Assembly (NCBI GenBank): GCA_944325875.1 | Contig: CALVBU010000009.1 | Location: 21,547-85,546 of the forward strand | Source: Candidatus Gastranaerophilales bacterium | GTDB taxonomy: Bacteria > Cyanobacteriota > Vampirovibrionia > Gastranaerophilales > Gastranaerophilaceae | Direction: 5' to 3' | Length of the DNA stretch: 64,000 bases | Shown here: positions 59,337 to 64,000 of the stretch, piece by piece | Position numbering within the stretch: the stretch's first letter is position 1 | Layout: every line of letters starts with the position of its first letter | Position numbers and translations under genes: made by a program | Notes under the pieces: model-generated | Told to the model about the DNA's origin: nothing | The model's database searches: none | What the model saw: the letters and a program-made list of their open reading frames with translations, nothing else

Positions 59337-62300
59337 TTATAGTGTCCGTTCAAACTCATTAATTTTATCTCTATATGTATAAATTGGTAATAACAAAAAT
59401 CTATCAATCAAGTCAAGAATTTCTGAATCTTCTTGTAATTCATAAACTTTTAATATTGTTTCAAATAAACTACCAATCTCAAAATTTACATCAGTATTTT
59501 TTAAATTTTCTTCTTCTTTTAATTCAATAAATCTATTTATTATCAATTTATATTTATTTAAGTATTTTACATTTATCAAACTTTCATTCAATTCATATAT
59601 GAAATGTGTATAGGATAAAAATGCATTTGAATTAACTATTAGTTCAAATAATGGATTTAAAAATAATTCTTCAGGTTTATTGTATTGATGTATAAATTTT
59701 AGACAGGTTCTTTTTATCTCACTATTATTATCATTTAATAATTTGGCGAAATTCTCTTGATAGAATGTGGTTAGTCTTATTTCTTTATTATTTGCATATT
59801 GAGATAGGACTTCTGCTGCACCTATTTTATTGTCGATATCATCAGAATCGATATATTTTAATGCCATATCTCTTGCTTTGTCAAAATGCAGACTATAGTG
59901 AGTAAATATTCCAGAAATCAGTTTTTTTACATCAGGAGTATTGCTTTCAATATTTTTTAATAATTCAAAATAAAATTCAAAATTATCAATAAAAGATGTT
60001 TGGCTAATAAATTCTCTAACATACCCAGATTGAATAAACTTGTTATCCGATAAAATCAACTTTTGTAATATTGATAAAGCATAAGTATTATTATAATTAT
60101 ACAATTCGTATAATGGACATGTAAAAGCAACCTTAGTTGCTAGGTTTAATGTATGAATACTATCAAAAATAATATTAAACTTGTCCTTAAAATTTATATC
60201 CCTAGATAATATTTTTTTTAACAACCATAAAGCCTGACCATTAGTACAATTTATTGAAACCATATCAATATCATTATTATCCCATTCATCATTGTATTGC
60301 GGATTTATAATAAATTGAATTATCAAATTAATACAATAATCTGATAAATGTACTCCAGTATTATCAATAAAAGAAGTTAGTAATTTTATTATGCTATAAT
60401 TAAAATCTTTATTAGTTATCTGTAAACAATATTTAATCAAATCTTCTTTTTCTTCATAATAACCCACTAAATTTGATAAACCTCTTAATATTGCATTAAT
60501 ATAGTATAATGAAGTTTTATTTATATCTAATTCATAAATGAAATGTAAGAATTTTAGTGGTTCTTGTGAGATGATATCTTCCATAACATTAGATAATTCA
60601 AAGGCTCCACCAGAACAAGGTGAAAAACTACTATGATTAGTTTTATGTTTATATATTGCATTTTTCCACTGCTCTAATGTCATTTTAAGAGCTTTTTCTT
60701 TTGGAATTGGGGATACGACAAGTCCTCCTTCAATTCCTGAAGGTTCTTTTAGAAAAGTAGTTGTTTTGAATTTTCTTTGTAATTCAAGTAATTTTAATAT
60801 TGCAGCAGGATATTTAAGTAATCTTTTTTTATCTAATGAATCTAATAGTTTGACCTGAACATGATCTATTGGGCTATATTCAAAATGCTTTTGTTTTTTT
60901 AAATTTTTAAAATATTCATATTCATCTTTGTTTCTATAATTTAATATTGTTTTAATTAACTTTTCAAATAGATTTTCATTACAATTTTGCGTGAATTTAT
61001 TTAATAAATGCATTATTAAATAATTATGATTTGAACTGTAACCAACGTTATAAATGTGAGGATTATTGATAATATATTCAACAATTTGATCTGAATAATC
61101 TAGAGGTAAATAATATAAACTTTTTAATATTAAAAATAAAATAGTTTCGTATTCTGAATATTTGTATTTTTCTATAAAATTCCAATAACTAGTAGGTTCT
61201 TGTTTTGCAAGAGCATTAAGTGCAATGCTAAATACTTTGCAAATATTATCTTCATAACCATAAATACGATGATACAATAATTTATCATATATCAAATCAT
61301 TATGAGTATATGTTTGGGAATTTTTAATACCATTTAATAAATATTTAAAATCAATTTCTATAAATTTTTCCGGATATTTGGTTATATATTTTTTAATGTT
61401 ATTAATATATAAAGAACTATCATTTCGATTATTACCACTTAGTATTTCCTGAATAATTTTATTAAGTAATATTCCATATAATTCAAAAACTTGTTCTGTT
61501 TGAATGAAATCTTTCATAACATATTGAAGATGGCCAAATAAAGATTTAATACTAATAGAATCATTTTGTAATAAACTTTTAAGAATATTATATAATCGAG
61601 TATTTTTGTATAAATAAGGCGAAAATAAAAATCGCGATAATGTATTTGGGTATCCTATTAATATTATCTTAGTTAAATGTGTATCATTTAATTGATTTAC
61701 TATCAAGTCAATTTTTTCAGCATATTTATCTGCAAACATAGTCAAAAGTTCTGCAGCTTGATTAAAATTTTCATTCTCTATATCTATTAAATTTTCTAAA
61801 AGTTCTCCTGTATTATATTGGATAAGGAACTCAGCTTCTTTATACTCATATTTATTTAAAATTGCATTTTTAATTGTTCCCTGAACCGTAATTAAAATAT
61901 TTATCTCATCGTTTGTTAAATTTTCGAAATTTAAAAGCACATCCAAAATTAATGTTCTTATATGTACTCTGATATTTTCACTATTTAAGATCCTTTTTAG
62001 CTCAAAGAGATATCTTCTAGTATCAGCTATTCTTAAATATTCTAAAGATTGTCTAACATTTGATCTAATAAATAGGCTTTGGTCACTCGTCAATATAAAA
62101 TCATATAAAGATTTTTCTGTATTTGCTGCTAGTGTTCTCGCAAAACAATAATCATAAAATGTTTCATGAAAAAATGAAATATTTTGTCCGTTTTGACAAA
62201 ACACACCTTCTGATAATAAACGATTTAAATTAGTTTTGTATCTATCAAAAATGCAATGTGGTGCTGTAAGAATTTTCTTATTATTAAGATAAGTCACCAG

Positions 62301-63836
62301 TAAATTTATCAGTGAGTACCATGCTTCATCACCTATAATTGTACATTTACTATCCCAAAATGCATTATATAATTCTATTTTATTTTCGTAATTTAAATTT
62401 GTTATATCTGTATTTTCAGATACAGCACATAACATTTGCAAATGCAAGGGGATAGAAAATAATTTAAGAGATTTCGCATTTATTCTATTTGTATTTACTC
62501 CAAGATTTACTAAAGTATCTGTAACTACCTCATTTGATAAATCATTTATGAAAAATTTTTCTACAAAGTCCTCGTTTAACTGGATAAAATCTTTTAATCT
62601 TAAATCTTTACTTAAATCAAAGTCACGGCAGGCAATAAGTACTTTTATATTTGTATATTTATTTACTTGTTGTAACAGTTGGTTTATCACAAGCCATTTG
62701 TTAACACTTCTTCCGGAAACAGAGCTAAGAGAATCTAATTGGTCGAGAATTATTAAGGCAGGTTTATCTTGAGCAATATTTGCTAACAAATCAACGGGTG
62801 AAATCCTTTCATTATAGATATATTGACCTAATTCTTCACAATTATTAAAATTATCAAAAATTCTTATATCTATAGGTATGATTGTATAACCATTATCTTT
62901 TAATAAGTTATCAACTTCTTTAAGTATAATACTTTTTCCACAACCAGCAGAACCTAACACAAAGAAATATTTTTTATTATCTGACGAATTTATTTTATTA
63001 AAAATGTCAAATATTTCTGTTCGTTCAATTTTATATTTTCGGTAAAATGACGAGGTTGAATTGATAAAATTATTATTGTAATCTTCTAATTTAGTTAAAA
63101 GTTGAGAATTTAAATTATAATCATTAAAAACGAATCCTTTATCTTCTTGTAAATATCTTATTAAATCCAGTTTTGTAAATTTTTCATTATATCTTTCTTG
63201 TGAAAAACGAAAAAGTGAACTAAAAATATCATCTGAAGTTGGAGACTTAAATATACAGTTAATTAAATCAATGATATCTTTTTTTAATGTATTATTATCT
63301 TTAACCCTAGTCTCTATTCTTCTTAAAAAATCAAAAATATAATCATCAAGCTTATACTGAAAGTCCTCTGAAGTTATATCTTTATTAGCAAATTTTATGC
63401 TTGTAATTTTTTCACGTAATTTAGAAATAATATCCTTTGTTTTTTCAGATGTAATCATAGAATTGAAAAACGTAGATTTATTTTCTGCCTTTATAGCTCT
63501 AGCTATAATTTCGTCTAGTTCCGTATTGCTTGATGATAGAAATACACATATAGCATTTTTATCTTCATCAATTCTTTTTATAAAATTATGTAAAATCCTC
63601 TTTCTATAAAGATTTGAAATTGTCCATTCGATATCATAATTTTTAACCTGTGTACAATAATTCTTTTCTCCTTTAGTTACAATGTACTCATAGCCATCTT
63701 TTATTTCATCTGGCTTTTCAAAATAAATTGAAGAAGAATTTTCTTTATCAAGCAATATACGACACATTTCTTCTACCGCCCAATACGATTCATATACATT
63801 CCCGGCTTTATCAGCAGAACCACCTTTTAGTGCCAT
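59337..63836 (-). CDS. Avs-like STAND NTPase with N-terminal nuclease-like domain (candidate antiphage defence)
   Basis: I place the start at ATG 63836 (1499 residues), five bases from AAAGGAG; the ORF's earlier ATG lies ahead of that site. Residues 1-~100 resemble the Cap4/DUF4297 PD-(D/E)xK nuclease fold: GGSADKAGNVYESYW, then FEKPDEIKDGYEY (acidic residues 40-47) and CTQVKN, with Gln63-x-Lys65. The NTPase has FVLGSAGCGKS (Walker A, 295-302) and LIILDQLD (Walker B, 361-368) with IACRDFD next to it. About 900 residues of alpha-helical repeats follow. Nuclease, STAND NTPase and repeat sensor are the layout of Avs (AVAST) defence proteins, where the repeats bind a phage protein and the enzyme then cuts DNA. 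It is very AT-rich, supporting transfer. Confidence 0.72.
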   Translation of the reverse strand: MALKGGSADKAGNVYESYWAVEEMCRILLDKENSSSIYFEKPDEIKDGYEYIVTKGEKNYCTQVKNYDIEWTISNLYRKRILHNFIKRIDEDKNAICVFLSSSNTELDEIIARAIKAENKSTFFNSMITSEKTKDIISKLREKITSIKFANKDITSEDFQYKLDDYIFDFLRRIETRVKDNNTLKKDIIDLINCIFKSPTSDDIFSSLFRFSQERYNEKFTKLDLIRYLQEDKGFVFNDYNLNSQLLTKLEDYNNNFINSTSSFYRKYKIERTEIFDIFNKINSSDNKKYFFVLGSAGCGKSIILKEVDNLLKDNGYTIIPIDIRIFDNFNNCEELGQYIYNERISPVDLLANIAQDKPALIILDQLDSLSSVSGRSVNKWLVINQLLQQVNKYTNIKVLIACRDFDLSKDLRLKDFIQLNEDFVEKFFINDLSNEVVTDTLVNLGVNTNRINAKSLKLFSIPLHLQMLCAVSENTDITNLNYENKIELYNAFWDSKCTIIGDEAWYSLINLLVTYLNNKKILTAPHCIFDRYKTNLNRLLSEGVFCQNGQNISFFHETFYDYCFARTLAANTEKSLYDFILTSDQSLFIRSNVRQSLEYLRIADTRRYLFELKRILNSENIRVHIRTLILDVLLNFENLTNDEINILITVQGTIKNAILNKYEYKEAEFLIQYNTGELLENLIDIENENFNQAAELLTMFADKYAEKIDLIVNQLNDTHLTKIILIGYPNTLSRFLFSPYLYKNTRLYNILKSLLQNDSISIKSLFGHLQYVMKDFIQTEQVFELYGILLNKIIQEILSGNNRNDSSLYINNIKKYITKYPEKFIEIDFKYLLNGIKNSQTYTHNDLIYDKLLYHRIYGYEDNICKVFSIALNALAKQEPTSYWNFIEKYKYSEYETILFLILKSLYYLPLDYSDQIVEYIINNPHIYNVGYSSNHNYLIMHLLNKFTQNCNENLFEKLIKTILNYRNKDEYEYFKNLKKQKHFEYSPIDHVQVKLLDSLDKKRLLKYPAAILKLLELQRKFKTTTFLKEPSGIEGGLVVSPIPKEKALKMTLEQWKNAIYKHKTNHSSFSPCSGGAFELSNVMEDIISQEPLKFLHFIYELDINKTSLYYINAILRGLSNLVGYYEEKEDLIKYCLQITNKDFNYSIIKLLTSFIDNTGVHLSDYCINLIIQFIINPQYNDEWDNNDIDMVSINCTNGQALWLLKKILSRDINFKDKFNIIFDSIHTLNLATKVAFTCPLYELYNYNNTYALSILQKLILSDNKFIQSGYVREFISQTSFIDNFEFYFELLKNIESNTPDVKKLISGIFTHYSLHFDKARDMALKYIDSDDIDNKIGAAEVLSQYANNKEIRLTTFYQENFAKLLNDNNSEIKRTCLKFIHQYNKPEELFLNPLFELIVNSNAFLSYTHFIYELNESLINVKYLNKYKLIINRFIELKEEENLKNTDVNFEIGSLFETILKVYELQEDSEILDLIDRFLLLPIYTYRDKINEFERTL

Positions 63837-63841
63837 AATAA

Positions 63842-63863
63842 CTCCTTTAAGGAGATTATAGCA
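63842..63863 (-). promoter_or_regulatory. Extended -10 and ribosome-site dyad of the defence gene
   Basis: Reading leftward, TGC-TATAAT (63863-63855) is an extended -10, directly followed by CTCCTT-A-AAGGAG (63854-63842), a perfect dyad whose right half is the ribosome site. Transcription would start inside the dyad, so the message would begin near AAAGGAG. The dyad could be an operator or chance. Confidence 0.4.
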
Positions 63864-64000
63864 TAAACAAAGGTTCATTTTGATGTAATTTAAAAATTAA
63901 AATTGAATCCAAATTTTATCATCACAAAACAACACAATTCTTAGTAATTGTATTCCATTATAGATTAAAACGAGTTAATGTATGTACGATGAACAATACT

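Noticed and set aside
59337..63878. Start of the defence gene at 63878
   Set aside because: The 14 extra residues precede the AAAGGAG site, and the motif-containing product starts at ATG 63836, five bases after it.

Overview
The window is AT-rich chromosomal DNA that reads as a non-photosynthetic relative of Cyanobacteria, most likely a gut-type Gastranaerophilales (Melainabacteria/Vampirovibrionia). The grounds are a Gram-negative envelope (lpxK, an MCE/MlaD-like protein, a POTRA/beta-barrel protein, a Skp/OmpH-like chaperone), strictly fermentative redox genes (a trimeric NADH-linked [FeFe] hydrogenase and a single-chain pyruvate:ferredoxin oxidoreductase), three pseudopilin-like genes beginning FTLAEVLITLG, a DUF512-type FeS protein shared with cyanobacteria, and several hypothetical proteins with a short [V/G]-[S/T]-F-x-G motif near the N-terminus. 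The assignment is inference; no rRNA or ribosomal-protein marker lies in the window.

Layout. 1-1237: 5' part of a large unknown protein leaving the left edge. 1478-5464: CNT-like transporter, zinc-ribbon protein, a 31-residue membrane peptide, bioA-bioD. 5556-8257: outer-membrane TpsB-like barrel protein divergent from a Skp-like chaperone. 8329-12468: hydrogenase operon. 12578-17712: leftward block with endonuclease III, lpxK, MCE protein, lytic transglycosylase and HD-GYP protein. 17869-24173: PanE-like reductase facing a leftward RNase G / radical-SAM operon. 24329-29438: GT-D-like protein, two small transcriptional regulators and a DUF512 protein. 29440-34377: XRE/pseudopilin pair, glnA, a 660-bp non-coding stretch with two ~200-bp direct repeats (candidate tandem small RNAs), GH38 enzyme. 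34502-37288: secreted protein and a three-gene flagellar module. 37443-41285: FkbM methyltransferase, a tiny ORF interrupted by a run of ten G, a second pseudopilin, recN. 41311-45415: zinc-ribbon/SPFH fusion, sigma factor, TPR protein, nitroreductase, tRNA-Ala and tRNA-Val. 45491-47932: second XRE/pseudopilin pair and rlmD. 47937-58608: hypotheticals, pyruvate:ferredoxin oxidoreductase, mtaB, Bax1-like protein, ABC exporter. 58618-63836: promoter, structured leader, tRNA-Asn, then a probable genomic island carrying a ~1500-aa Avs/STAND-type antiphage NTPase.

How the genes work together. Pyruvate:ferredoxin oxidoreductase would supply reduced ferredoxin and the hydrogenase would discharge it with NADH as H2, as in anaerobic fermenters. 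LpxK, the MCE protein, the barrel protein and the Skp-like protein serve the outer membrane. The pseudopilins, flagellar proteins, FkbM protein and ABC exporter belong to the cell surface. The most interesting less-explained signals are the G-tract ORF with a double-glycine-like leader (38593-38710), the tandem repeats upstream of glnA, operator-like dyads between each XRE gene and its pseudopilin gene, repeated TATAAT-N6-ATG (leaderless) starts, and the tRNA-Asn-linked defence gene.
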